From the NCBI RefSeq assembly GCF_032854445.1, contig NC_088305.1:3355001-3419000 (forward strand): a stretch of 64,000 nucleotides of DNA, given 5' to 3'. This document shows, piece by piece, positions 34,706 to 48,100 of the stretch (its first letter is position 1; every line of letters starts with the position of its first letter). This DNA comes from Liolophura sinensis. Taxonomy: Eukaryota; Mollusca; Polyplacophora; Chitonida; Chitonidae. The position numbers and the translations under genes were made by a program. The notes beneath the pieces are model-generated. The model did no database searches. It was not told the DNA's origin and was given only the letters and a program-made list of their open reading frames with translations.

Positions 34706-36166
34706 ACTTAGCTTGTGATGCGCTGGGACACGTGGAAAAAGTCCAAAACTTTTAGAGCTGTATGTGTACAGCTGTAAGACAATTCGACCTCTTCCTAATA
34801 ATGCCTCCGTGCGGCAGGGCAGCGCAATTCTGCCATATACCAATGCTACTTGATACTCCTTTTAGGCAATTTGATGTTTGTTTTTCATTTGAAAAATTGT
34901 CCCTACTGGTCGGGACGACAAAAAATAGTCTATAGACTCATTAGTATGTTCCTCCCCACGGAAATCTTTAGTAAAAGGCGAAAGATTTATTCGTGGATTT
35001 GAAGAGAAACCAGAGTTAGTCTTCATTAGTGGCTGCTGTGAAACGTATCTAACTGGTCGCTGGACGAGATGGGAGATTTACTCTGCGCAACAATAACGTA
35101 CCTACCTCAATTAATTGGCCGCTGGCTCAATTTGTCTCTTGCAACAGCCGAAGATTGGAGGCGCATTTTAACCTCATTTTATAAAACACCAGCCTTTGCT
35201 GATGAAGACCGGAAACGTGTACAGCGTCTGTCTGTGACGAGGTGTCATTGTTGTAGGGGGTCGGGGTAAGGAACACGCTGGGCTAGGTCCATGACGTCTA
35301 CCGTCGGTGAATGACCCGGTTGTGCTCCAACTTAGCTTGTGATGCGCTGGGACACGTGGAAATAGTCCAAAACTTTTAGAGCTGTATGTGTACAGCTGTA
35401 AGAGAATTCGACCTCTTCCTAATAATGCCTCCGTGCGGCAGGGCAGCGCAATTCTGCCATATACCAATGCTACTTGATACTCCTTTTAGGCAATTTGATG
35501 TTATTTTTTCATTTGGAAAATTGTGCCGACTGGTCGGGACGACAAAAAATAGTCTATAGACTCATTAGTATGTTCCTCCCCACGGAAATCTTTAGTAAAA
35601 GGCGAAAGATTTATTCGTGGATTTGAAGAGAAACCAGAGTTAGTCTTCATCAGTGGCTGCTGTAAAACCTACCTAACTGGTCGCTGGACGAGATGGGGGA
35701 TTTACTCTGCGCAACAATAACGTACCTACCTCAATTAATTGACCGCTGGCTCAATTTGTCTCTTGCAACAGCCGAAGATTGGAGGCGCATTTTAACCTCA
35801 TTTTTTAAAACACCAGCCTTTGCTGATGAAGACCGGAAGCGTTTACAACGTCTGTCTGTGACGTTGTGTCATTGTTGTACGCGGTCGGGGTAAGGAACAT
35901 GCTGGGCTAGGTCCATGACGTCTACCGTCGGTGATTGGCCCGGTTATGTTCCAACTTAGCCTGTGATGCGCTGGGACACGTGGAAATAGTCCAAAACTTT
36001 TAGAGCTGTATGTGTACAGCTGTAAGAGAATTCGACCTCTTCCTAATAATGCCTCCGTGCGGCAGGGCAGCGCAATTCTGCCATATACCAATGCTACTTG
36101 ATACTCCTTTTAGGCAATTTGATGTTTGTTTTTCATTTGGAAAATTGTCCCGACTGGTCGGGACGA
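34706..36166 (+). repeat. Duplicated block, copy 2 (partner of 32210-33670)
   Basis: This is the downstream partner at an offset of 2496. It ends near 36166, where this copy has one extra A before TACTCTATAG. Confidence 0.8.
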
Positions 36167-38949
36167 CAAAAAAATACTCTATAGACTCATTAGTATGTTC
36201 CTCCCCACGGAAATCTTTAGTAAAAGGCGAAAGATTTATTCGTGGATTTGAAGAGAAACCAGAGTTAGTCTTCATCAGTGGCTGCTGTAAAACCTACCTA
36301 ACTGGTCGCTGGACGAGATGGGGGATTTACTATGCGCAACAATAACGTACCTACCTCAATTAATTGGCCGCTGGCTCAATTTGTCTATCTTACCTTTCGA
36401 AGATTGGAGGCGCATTATAACCTCATTTTATAAAACACCAGACTTTGCTGATGAAGACCGGAAGCGTTTACAACGTCTGTCTGTGACGTTGTGTCATTTT
36501 TATAAGTGGTTGGGGTAAGGAACACGCTGGGCTAGGTCCATGACATCTACCGTCGGTAATTGGCCCGATTGTGCTCCAACTTAGCTTGTGATGCGCTGGG
36601 ACACGTGGAAAAAGTCCAAAACTTTTAGAGCTGTATGTGTACAGCTGTAAGACAATTCGACCTCTTCCTAATAATGCCTCCGTGCGGCAGGGCAGCGCAA
36701 TTCTGCCATATACCAATGCTACTTGATACTCCTTTTAGGCAATTTGATGTTTGTTTTTCATTTGAAAAACTGTCCCTACTGGTCGGGACGACAAAAAATA
36801 GTCTATAGACTCATTAGTATGTTCCTCCCCACGGAAATCTTTAGTAAAAGGCGAAAGATTTATTCGTGGATTTGAAGAGAAACCAGAGTTAGTCTTCATC
36901 AGTGGCTGCTGTAAAACCTACCTAACTGGTCGCTGGACGAGATGGGAGACTTACTCTACGCAACAATAACGTACCTACCTCAATTAATTGGCCGCTGGCT
37001 CAATTTGTCTCTTGCAACAGCCGAAGATTGGAGGCGCATTTTAACCTCATATTTTAAAACACCAGCCTTTGCTGATGAAGACCGGAAGCGTGTACAGCGT
37101 CTGTCTCTGACGAGGTGTCATTGTTGTAGGCGGTCGGGGTAAGGAACACGCTGGGCTAGGTCCATGACGTCTACCGTCGGTGAATGACCCGGTTGTGCTC
37201 CAACTTAGCTTGTGATGCGCTGGGAGACGTGGAAATAGTCCAAAACTTTTAGAGCTGTATGTGTACAGCTGTAAGAGAATTCGACCTCTTCCTAATAATG
37301 CCTCCGTGCGGCAGGGCAGCGCAATTCTGCCATATACCAATGCTACTTGATACTCCTTTTAGGCAATTTGATGTTTGTTTTTCATTTGGAAAATTGTCCC
37401 GACTGGTCGGGACGACAAAAAATAGTCTATAGACTCATTAGTATGTTCCTCCCCACGGAAATCTTTAGTAAAAGGCGAAAGATTTATTCGTGGATTTGTA
37501 GAAAAACCAGAGTTAGTCTTCATCAGTGGCTGCTGTAAAACCTACCTAACTGGTCGCTGGACGAGATGGGGGATTTACTCTGCGCAACAATAACGTACCT
37601 ACCTCAATTAATTGGCCGCTGGCTCAATTTGTCTCTTGCAACCGCTGAAGATTGGAGGCGCATTTTAACCTCATTTTTTAAAACACCAGCCTTTGCTGAT
37701 GAAGACCGGAAGCGTTTACAACGTCTGTCTGTGACGTTGTGTCATTGTTGTACGCGGTCGGGGTAAGGAACATGCTGGGCTAGGTCCATGACGTCTACGG
37801 TCGGTGATTGGCCCGGTTATGTTCCAACTTAGCCTGTGATGCGCTGGGACACGTGGAAATAGTCCAAAACTTTTAGAGCTGTATGTGTACAGCTGTAAGA
37901 GAATTCGACCTCTTCCTAATAATGCCTCCCTGCGGCAGGGCAGCGCAATTCTGCCATATACCAATGCTACTTGATACTCCTTTTAGGCAATTTGATGTTT
38001 GTTTTTCATTTGGAAAATTGTCCCGACTGGTCGGGACGACAAAAAATAGTCTATAGACTCATTAGTATGTTCCTCCCCACGGAAATCTTTAGTAAAAGGC
38101 GAAAGATTTATTCGTGGATTTGAAGAAAAACCAGAGTTAGTCTTCATCAGTGGCTGCTGTAAAACCTACCTAACTGGTCGCTGGACGAGATGGGGGATTT
38201 ACTCTGCGCAACAATAACGTACCTACCTCAATTAATTCGCCGCTGGCTCAATTTGTCTCTTGCAACAGCTGAAGATTGGAGGCGCATTTTAACCTCATTT
38301 TTTAAAACACCAGCCTTTGCTGATAAAGACCGGAAGCGTTTACAACGTCTGTCTGTGACGTTGTGTCATTGTTGTAGGCGGTCGGGATAAGGAACATGCT
38401 GGGCTAGGTCCATGACGTCTACCGTCGGTGATTGGCCCGGTTATGTTCCAACTTAGCCTGTGATGCGCTGGAACACGTGGAAATAGTCCAAAACTTTTAG
38501 AGCTGTATGTGTACAGCTGTAAGAGAATTCGACCTCTTCCTAATAAAGCCTCCGTGCCGCAGGGCAGCGCAATTCTGCCATATACCAATGCTACTTGATA
38601 CTCCTTTTAGGCAATTTGATGTTTGTTTTTCATTTGGAAAATTGTCCCGACTGGTCGGGGCGACAAAAAATACTCTATAGACTCATTAGTATGTTCCTCC
38701 CCACGGAAATCTTTAGTAAAAGGCGAAAGATTTATTCGTGGATTTGAAGAGAAACCAGAGTTAGTCTTCATCAGTGGCTGCTGTAAAACCTACCTAACTG
38801 GTCGCTGGACGAGATGGGGGATTTACTATGCTCAACAATAATGTACGTACCTCAATTAATTGGCCGCTGGCTCAATTTGTCTATCTTACCATTCGAAGAT
38901 TGGAGGCGCATTATAACCTCATTTTTTAAAACACCAGCCTTTGCTGCTG

Positions 38950-40600
38950 TAGACCGAAAGCGTGTACAGCGTCTGTCTGTGACGTTGTGTCATTGTTATA
39001 GGTGGTCGGTGTAAGTAACACGCTGGGTTAGGTCCATGACGTCTACCGTCGGTAAATAGCCCGGTTGTGCTCCAACTTAGCTTGTGATGCGCTGGGACAC
39101 GTGGAAATAGTCCAAAACTATTAGAGCTGTATGTGTACAGCTGTAAGAGAATTCGACCTCTTCCTAATAATGCCTCCGTGCCGCAGGGCAGCGCAATTCT
39201 GCCATATACCAATGCTACTTGATACTCCTTTTAGGCAATTTGATGTTTGTTTTTCATTTGGAAAATTGTCCCGACTGGTCGGGACGACAAAAAATAGTCT
39301 ATAGACTTATTAGTATGTTCCTCCCCACGGAAATCTTTAGTAAAAGGCGAAAGATTTATTCGTGGATTTGAAGAGAAACCAGAGTTAGTCTTCATCAGTG
39401 TCTGCTGTAAAACCTACCTAACTGGTCGCTGGACGAGATGGGGGATTTACTATGCGCAACAATAACGTACCTACCTCAATTAATTGGCCGCTGGCTCAAT
39501 TTGTCTATCTTACCTTTCGAAGATTGGAGGCGCATTATAACCTCATTTTATAAAACACCAGCCTTTGCTGATGAAGACCGGAAGCGTTTACAACGTCTGT
39601 CTGTGACGTTGTGTCATTGTTATAGGTGGTCGGGGTAAGGAACACGCTGGGTTAGGTCCATGAGATCTACCGTCGGTAAATGGCCCGGTTGTGTTCCAAC
39701 TTAGCTTGTGATCCGCTGGGACACGTGGAAAAAGTCCAAACCTTTTAGAGCTGTATGTGTACAGCTGTAAGACAATTCGACCTCTTCCTAATAATGCCTC
39801 CGTGCAGCAGGGCAGCGCAATTCTTCCATATACCAATGCTACTTGATACTCCTTTTAGGCAATTTGATGTTTGTTTTTCATTTGGAAAATTGTCCCTACT
39901 GGTCGGGACGACAAAAAATAGGCTATAGACTCATTAGTATGTTCCTCCCCACGGAAATCTTTAGTAAAAGGCGAAAGATTTATTCGTAGATTTGAAGAGA
40001 AACCAGAGTTAGTCTTCATTAGTGGCTGCTGTGAAACGTATCTAACTGGTCGCTGGACGAGATGGGAGATTTACTCTGCGCAACAATAACGTACCTACCT
40101 CAATTAATTGGCCGCTGGCTCAATTTGTCTCTTGCAACAGCCGAAGATTGGAGGCGCATTTTAACCTCATTTTTTAAAACACCAGCCTTTGCTGATGAAG
40201 ACCGGAAGCGTGTACAGCGTCTGTCTCTGACGAGGTGTCATTGTTGTAGGCGGTCGGGGTAAGGAACACGCTGGGTTAGGTCCATGACGTCTACCGTCGG
40301 TGATTGGCCCGGTTATGTTCCAAGTTAGCCTGTGATGCGCTGGGACACGTGGAAATAGTCCAAAACTTTTAGAGCTGTATGTGTACAGCTGTAAGAGAAT
40401 TCGACCTCTTTCTAATAATGCCTCCGTGCGGCAGGGCAGCGCAATTCTGCCATATACCAATGCTACTTGATACTCCTTTTAGGCAATTTGATATTTGTTT
40501 TTCATTTGGAAAATTGTCCCGACTGGTCGGGACGACAAAAAATAGTCTATAGACTCAATAGTATGTTCCTCCCCACGGAAATCTTTAGTAAAAGGCGAAA
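38950..40600 (+). repeat. Three-unit block, copy 1 (repeats about 1872 downstream)
   Basis: This block matches about 40822-42470 at an offset of 1872 (1871 after one base is lost from the A run near 41788). Shared marks are GTAAATAGCCCGG, TACCTTTCGAAG, CAATTCTTCCATAT, CAATTTGATATTTG and GACTCAATAGTATG. Confidence 0.78.
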
Positions 40601-42470
40601 GATTTATTTGTGGATTTAAAGAGAAACCAGAGTTAGTCTTCATCAGTGGCTGCTGTAAAACCTACCTAACTGATCGCTGGACGAGATGGGGGATTTACTC
40701 TGCGCAACAATAACGTACCTACCTCAATTAATTCGCCGCTGGCTCAATTTGTCTCTTGCAACAGCCGAAGATTGGAGGCGCATTTTAACCTCATTTTTTA
40801 AAACACCAGCCTTTGCTGATGAAGACCGAAAGCGTGTACAGCGTCTGTCTGTGACGTTGTGTCATTGTTATAGGTGGTCGGTGTAAGTAACACGCTGGGT
40901 TAGGTCCATGACGTCTACCGTCGGTAAATAGCCCGGTTGTGCTCCAACTTAGCTTGTGATGCGCTGGGACACGTGGAAATAGTCCAAAACTATTAGAGCT
41001 GTATGTGTACAGCTGTAAGAGAATTCGACCTCTTCCTAATAATGCCTCCGTGCCGCAGGGCAGCGCAATTCTGCCATATACCAATGCTACTTGATACTCC
41101 TTTTAGGCAATTTGATGTTTGTTTTTCATTTGGAAAATTGTCCCGACTGGTCGGGACGACAAAAAATAGTCTATAGACTCATTAGTATGTTCCTCCCCAC
41201 GGAAATCTTTAGTAAAAGGCGAAAGATTTATTCGTGGATTTGAAGAGAAACCAGAGTTAGTCTTCATCAGTGTCTGCTGTAAAACCTACCTAACTGGTCG
41301 CTGGACGAGATGGGGGATTTACTATGCGCAACAATAACGTACCTACCTCAATTAATTGGCCGCTGGCTCAATTTGTCTATCTTACCTTTCGAAGATTGGA
41401 GGCGCATTATAACCTCATTTTATAAAACACCAGCCTTTGCTGATGAAGACCGGAAGCGTTTACAACATCTGTCTGTGACGTTGTGTCATTGTTATAGGTG
41501 GTCGGGATAAGGAACACGCTGGGTTAGGTCCATGACATCTACCGTCGGTAAATGGCCCGGTTGTGTTCCAACTTAGCTTGTGATGCGCTGGGACACGTGG
41601 AAAAAGTCCAAAACTTTTAGAGCTGTATGTGTACAGCTGTAAGACAATTCGACCTCTTCCTAATAATGCCTCCGTGCCGCAGGGCAGCGCAATTCTTCCA
41701 TATACCAATGCTACTTGATACTCCTTTTAGGCAATTTGATGTTTGTTTTTCATTTGAAAAATTGTCCCTACTGGTCGGGACGACAAAAATAGGCTATAGA
41801 CTCATTAGTATGTTCCTCCCCACGGAAATCTTTAGTAAAAGGCGAAAGATTTATTCGTGGATTTGAAGAGAAACCAGAGTTAGTCTTCATTAGTGGCTGC
41901 TGTGAAACGTATCTAACTGGTCGCTGGACAAGATGGGAGATTTACTCTGCGCAACAATAACGTACCTACCTCAATTACTTGGCCGCTGGCTCAATTTGTC
42001 TCTTGCAACAGCCGAAGATTGGAGGCGCATTTTAACCTCATTTTTTAAAACACCAGCCTTTGCTGATGAAGACCGGAAGCGTGTACAGCGTCTGTCTGTG
42101 ACGAGGTGTCATTGTTGTAGGCGGTCGGGGTAAGGAACACGCTGGGTTAGGTCCATGACGTCTACCGTCGGTGATTGGCCCAGTTATGTTCCAAGTTAGC
42201 CTGTGATGCGCTGGGACACGTGGAAATAGTCCAAAACTTTTAGAGCTGTATGTGTACAGCTGTAAGAGAATTCGACCTCTTTCTAATAATGCCTCCGTGC
42301 GGCAGGGCAGCGCAATTCTGCCATATACCAATGCTACTTGATACTCCTTTTAGGCAATTTGATATTTGTTTTTCATTTGGAAAATTGTCCCGACTGGTCG
42401 GGACGACAAAAAATAGTCTATAGACTCAATAGTATGTTCCTCCCCACGGAAATCTTTAGTAAAAGGCGAA
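40601..42470 (+). repeat. Three-unit block, copy 2, with a further copy at 43096
   Basis: The part from 40822 copies the preceding block. The start of this region (TTTGTGGATTTAAAGAG, TAACTGATCGC, TTAATTCGCCGC) also matches about 43096-44250 at an offset of 2495, so duplications of different period overlap here. Confidence 0.75.
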
Positions 42471-43095
42471 AGATTTATTCGTGGATTTGAAGAAAAACCA
42501 GAGTTAGTCTTCATCAGTGGCTGCTGTGAAACGTATCTAACTGGTCGCTGGACGAGATGGGAGATTTACTCTGCGCAACAATAACGTACCTACCTCAATT
42601 AATTGGCCGCTGGCTCACTTTGCCTCTTGCAACAGCCGAAGATTGGAGGCGCATTTTAACCTCATTTTTTAAAACACCAGCCTTTGCTGATGAAGACCGG
42701 AAGCGTGTACAGCGTCTGTCTGTGACGAGGTGTCATTGTTGTAGGGGGTCGGGATAAGGAACACGCTGGGCTAGGTCCATGAGGTCTACCGTCGGTGATT
42801 GGCCCGGTTATGTTCCAACTTAGCCTGTGATGCGCTGGAACACGTGGAAATAGTCCAAAACTATTAGAGCTGTATGTGTACAGCTGTAAGAGAATTCGAC
42901 CTCTTCCTAATAATGCCTCCGTGCGGCAAAGCAGCGCAATCCTGCCATATACCAATGCTACTTGATACTCCTTTTAGGCAATTTGATGTTTGTTTTTCAT
43001 TTGGAAAATTGTCCCGACTGGTCGGAACGACAAAAAATAGTCTATAGAATCATTAGTATGTTCCTCCCCACGGAAATCTTTAGTAAAAGGCGAAA

Positions 43096-44250
43096 GATTT
43101 ATTTGTGGATTTAAAGAGAAACCAGAGTTAGTCTTCATCAGTGGCTGCTGTAAAACCTACCTAACTGATCGCTGGACGAGATGGGGGATTTACTCTGCGC
43201 AACAATAACGTACCTACCTCAATTAATTCGCCGCTGGCTCAATTTGTCTCTTGCAACAGCCAAAGATTGGAGGCGCATTTTAACCTCATTTTTTAAAACA
43301 CCAGCCTTTGCTGATGAAGACCGAAAGCGTGTACAGCGTCTGTCTGTGACGTTGTGTCATTGTTATAGGTGGTCGGTGTAAGTAACACGCTGGGTTAGGT
43401 CCATGACGTCTACCGTCGGTAAATAGCCCGGTTGTGCTCCAACTTAGCTTGTGATGCGCTGGGACACGTGGAAATAGTCCAAAACTATTAGAGCTGTATG
43501 TGTACAGCTGTAAGAGAATTCGACCTCTTCCTAATAATGCCTCCGTGCCGCAGGGCAGCGCAATTCTGCCATATACCAATGCTACTTGATACTCCTTTTA
43601 GGCAATTTGATGTTTGTTTTTCATTTGTAAAATTGTCCCGACTGGTCGCGACGACAAAAAATAGTCTATAGACTCATTAGTATGTTCCTCCCCACGGAAA
43701 TCTTTAGTAAAAGGCGAAAGATTTATTCGTGGATTTGAAGAGAAACCAGAGGTAGTCTTCATCAGTGTCTGCTGTAAAACCTACCTAACTGGTCGCTGGA
43801 CGAGATGGGGGATTTACTATGCGCAACAATAACGTACCTACCTCAATTAATTGGCCGCTGGCTCAATTTGTCTATCTTACCTTTCGAAGATTGGAGGCGC
43901 ATTATAACCTCATTTTATAAAACACCAGCCTTTGCTGATGAAGACCGGAAGCGTTTACAACGTCTGTCTGTGACGTTGTGTCATTGTTATAGGTGGTCGG
44001 GGTAAGGAACACGCTGGGTTAGGTCCATGACATCTACCGTCGGTAAATGGCCCGGTTGTGTTCCAACTTAGCTTGTGATGCGCTGGGACACGTGGAAAAA
44101 GTCCAAAACTTTAAGAGCTGTATGTGTACAGCTGTAAGACAATTCGACCTCTTCCTAATAATGCCTCCGTGCGGCAGGGCAGCGCAATTCTTCCATATAC
44201 CAATGCTACTTGATACTCCTTTTAGGCAATTTGATGTTTGTTTTTCATTT
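43096..44250 (+). repeat. Partial third copy of the 40601 block
   Basis: This stretch matches 40601-41760 at an offset of about 2495 (four units), including TTTGTGGATTTAAAGAG, GTAAATAGCCCGG, TACCTTTCGAAG and CAATTCTTCCATAT. Confidence 0.75.
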
Positions 44251-45189
44251 GGAAAATTGTCCCGACTGGTCGGAACGACAAAAAATAGTCTATAGACTCA
44301 TTAGTATGTTCCTCCCCACGGAAATCTTTAGTAAAAGGCGAAAGATTTATTCGTGGATTTGAAGAGAAACCAGAGTTAGTCTTCATCAGTGGCTGCTGTA
44401 AAACCTACCTAACTGGTCGCTGGACGAGATGGGGGATTTACTATGCTCAACAATAATGTACGTACCTCAATTATTTGGGCGCTGGCTCAATTTGTCTATC
44501 TTACCATTCGAAGATTGGTGGCGCATTATAACCTCATTTTTTTAAACACCAGCCTTTGCTGCTGTAGACCGAAAGCGTGTACAGCGTCTGTCTGTGACGT
44601 TGTGTCATTGTTATAGGTGGTCGGGGTAAGTAACACGCTGGGTTAGGTCCATGACGTCCACCGTCGGTAAATGGCCCGGTTGTGCTCCAACTTAGCTTGT
44701 GATGCGCTGGGACACGTGGAAATAGTCCAAAACTATTAGAGCTGTATGTGTACAGATGTAAGACAATTCGACCTCTTCCTAATAATGCCTCCGTGCGGCA
44801 GGGCAGCGCAATTCTGCCATATACCAATGCTACTTGATACTCCTTTTAGGCAATTTGATGTTTGTTTTTCATTTGGAAAATTGTCCCGACTGGTCGGAAC
44901 GACAAAAAATAGTCTATAGACTCATTAGTATGTTCCTCCCCACGGAAATCTTTAGTAAAAGGCGAAAGATTTATTCGTGGATTTGAAGAGAAACCAGAGT
45001 TAGTCTTCATCAGTGGCTGCTGTGAAACGTATCTAACTGGTCGCTGGACGAGATGGGAGATTTACTCTGCGCAACAATAACGTACCTACTTCAATTAATT
45101 GGCCGCTGGCTCAATTTGTCTCTTGCAACAGCCGAAGATTGGAGGCGCATTTTAACCTCATTTTTTAAAACACCAGACTTTGCTGATGA

Positions 45190-48100
45190 AGACCGGAAGC
45201 GTGTACAGCGTCTGTCTGTGACGAGGTGTCATTGTTGTAGGCGGTCGGGGTAAGGAACACGCTGGGCTAGGTCCATGACGTCTACCGTCGGAGATTGGCC
45301 CGCTTATGTTCCAAGTTAGCCTGTGATGCGCTGGAACACGTGGAAATAGTCCAAAACTTTTAGAGCTGTATGTGTACAGCTGTATGAGTATTCGACCTCT
45401 TCCTAATAATGCCTCCGTGCGGCAGGGCAGCGCAATTCTGCCATATACCAATGCTACTTGATACTCCTTTTAGGCAATTTGATGTTTGTTTTTCATTTGG
45501 AAAATTGTCCCGACTGGTCGGGACGACAAAAAATAGTCTATAGACTCATTAGTATGTTCCTCCCCACGGAAATCTTTAGTAAAAGGCGAAAGATTTATTG
45601 GTGGATTTGAAGAGAAACCAGAGTTAGTCTTCATTAGTGGCTGCTGTGAAACGTATCTAACTGGTCGCTGGACGAGATGGGAGATTTACTCTGCGCAACA
45701 ATAACGTACCTACCTCAATTAATTGGCCGCTGGCTCAATTTGTCTATCTTACCATTCGAAGATTGGAGGCGCATAAAAACCTCATTTTTTAAAACACCAG
45801 CCTTTGCTGCTGTAGACCGAAAGCGTGTACAGCGTCTGTCTGTGACGTTGTGTCATTGTTATAGGTGGTCGGGGTAAGTAACACGCTGGGTTAGGTCCAT
45901 GACGTCTACCGTCGGTAAATGGCCCGGTTGTGCTCCAACTTAGCTTGTGATGCGCTGGGACACGTGGAAATAGTCCAAAACTTTTAGAGCTGTATGTGTA
46001 CAGCTGTAAGAGAATTCGACCTCTTCCTAATAGTGCCTCCGTGCGGCAGGGCAGCGCAATTCAACCATATACCAATGCTACTTGATACTCCTTTTAGGCA
46101 ATTTGATGTTTGTTTTTCATTTGGAAAACTGTCCCGACTGGTCAGAACGACAAAAAATAGTCTATAGACTCATTAGTATGTTTCTCCCCACGGAAATCTT
46201 TAGTAAAAGGCGAAAGATTTATTCGTGGATTTGAAGGGAAACCAGAGTTAGTCTTCATCAGTGGCTGCTGTAAAACCTACCTAACTGGTCGCTGGACGAG
46301 ATGAAGGATTTACTCTGCGCAACAATAACGTACCTACCTCAATTAATTGGCCGCTGGCTCAATTTGTCTCTTGCAACAGCCGAAGATTGGAGGCGCATTT
46401 TAACCTCATTTTTTAAAACACCAGACTTTGCTGATGAAGACCGGAAGCGTGTACAGCGTCTGTCTGTGACGAGGTGTCATTGTTGTACGCCGTCGGGGTA
46501 AGGAACATGCTGGGCTAGGTCCATGACGTCTACCGTCGGTGATTGGCCCGGTTATGTTCCAACTTAGCCTGTTATGCACTGGGACACGTGGAAATAGTCC
46601 AAAACTTTTAGAGCTGTATGTGTACAGCTGTAAAAGAATTCGACCTCTTCCTAATAATGCCTCTGTGCGGCAGGGCAGCGCAATTCTGCCATATACCAAT
46701 GCTACTTAATACTCCTTTTAGGCAATTTGATGTTTGTTTTTCATTTGGAAAATTGTCCCGACTGGTCGGGCCGACAAAAAATAGTCTATAGACTCATTAG
46801 TATGTTCCTCCCCACGCAAATCGTTAGTAAAAGGCGAAAGATTTATTCGTGGATTTGAAGAGAAACCAGAGTTAGTCTTCATCAGTGGCTGCTGTGAAAC
46901 GTATCTAACTGGTCGCTGGACGAAATGGGAGATTTACTCTGCGCAACAATAACGTACCTACCTCAATTAATTGGCCGCTGGCTCATTTTGTCTCTTGCAA
47001 AAGCCGAAGATTGGAGGCGCACTTTAACCTCATTTTTTAAAACACCAGCCTTTGCTGATGAAGACCGGAAGCGTGTACAGCGTCTGTCTGTGACGAGGTG
47101 TCATTGTTGTAGGCGGTCGGGGTAAGGAACACGCTGGGCTAGGTCCATGACGTCTACCGTCGGTGATTGGCACGGTTATGTTCCAACTTAGCCTGTGATG
47201 CGCTGGAACACGAGGAAATAGTCCAAAACTTTTAGAGCTGTATGTGTACAGCTGTAAGAGTATTCGACCTCTTCCTAATAATGCCTCCGTGCCGCAGGGC
47301 AGCGCAATTCTGCCATATACCAATGCTACTTGATACTCCTTTTAGGCAATTTGATGTTTGTTTTTTATTTGGAAAATTGTCCCGACTGGTCGGGACGACA
47401 AAAAATAGTCTATAGACTCATTAGTATGTTCCTCCCCACGCAAATCTTTAGTAAAAGGCGAAAGATTTATTCGTGGATTTGAAGAGAAACCAGAGTTAGT
47501 CTTCACCAGTGTCTGCTGTAAAACCTACCTAACTGGTCGCTGGACGAGATGGGGGATTTACTAGGCTCAACAATAATGTACCTACCTCAATTAATTGGGC
47601 GCTGGCTCAATTTGTCTATCTTACCTTTCGAAGATTGGAGGCGCATTATAACCTCATTTTTTAAAACACCAGCCTTTGCTGCTGTAGACCGAAAGCGTGT
47701 ACAGCGTCTGTCTGTGACGTTGTGTCATTGTTATAGGTGGTCAGGGTAATAACACGCTGGGTTAGGTCCATGACGTCTACCGTCGGTAAATGGCCCGGTT
47801 GTGCTCCAACTTAGCTTGTGATGCGCTGGGACACGTGGAAATAGTCCAAAACTATTAGAGCTGTATGTGTACAGCTGTAAGAGAATTCGACCTCTTCCTA
47901 ATAATGCCTCCGTGCCGCAGGGCAGCGCAATTCTGCCATATACCAATGCTACTTGATACTCCTTTTAGGCAATTTGATGTTTGTTTTTCATTTGGAAAAT
48001 TGTCCCGACTGGTCGGGACGACAAAAAATAGTCTATAGACTCATTAGTATGTTCCTCCCCACGGAAATCTTTAGTAAAAGGCGAAAGATTTACTCGTGGA

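Noticed and set aside
40815-40840. Hammerhead ribozyme core, CTGATGA followed by GAAA in a mosaic unit
   Set aside because: Only five bases (AGACC) separate the two motifs and cannot form stem II, and I see no matching stem I or stem III. Most units have only one of the two motifs.
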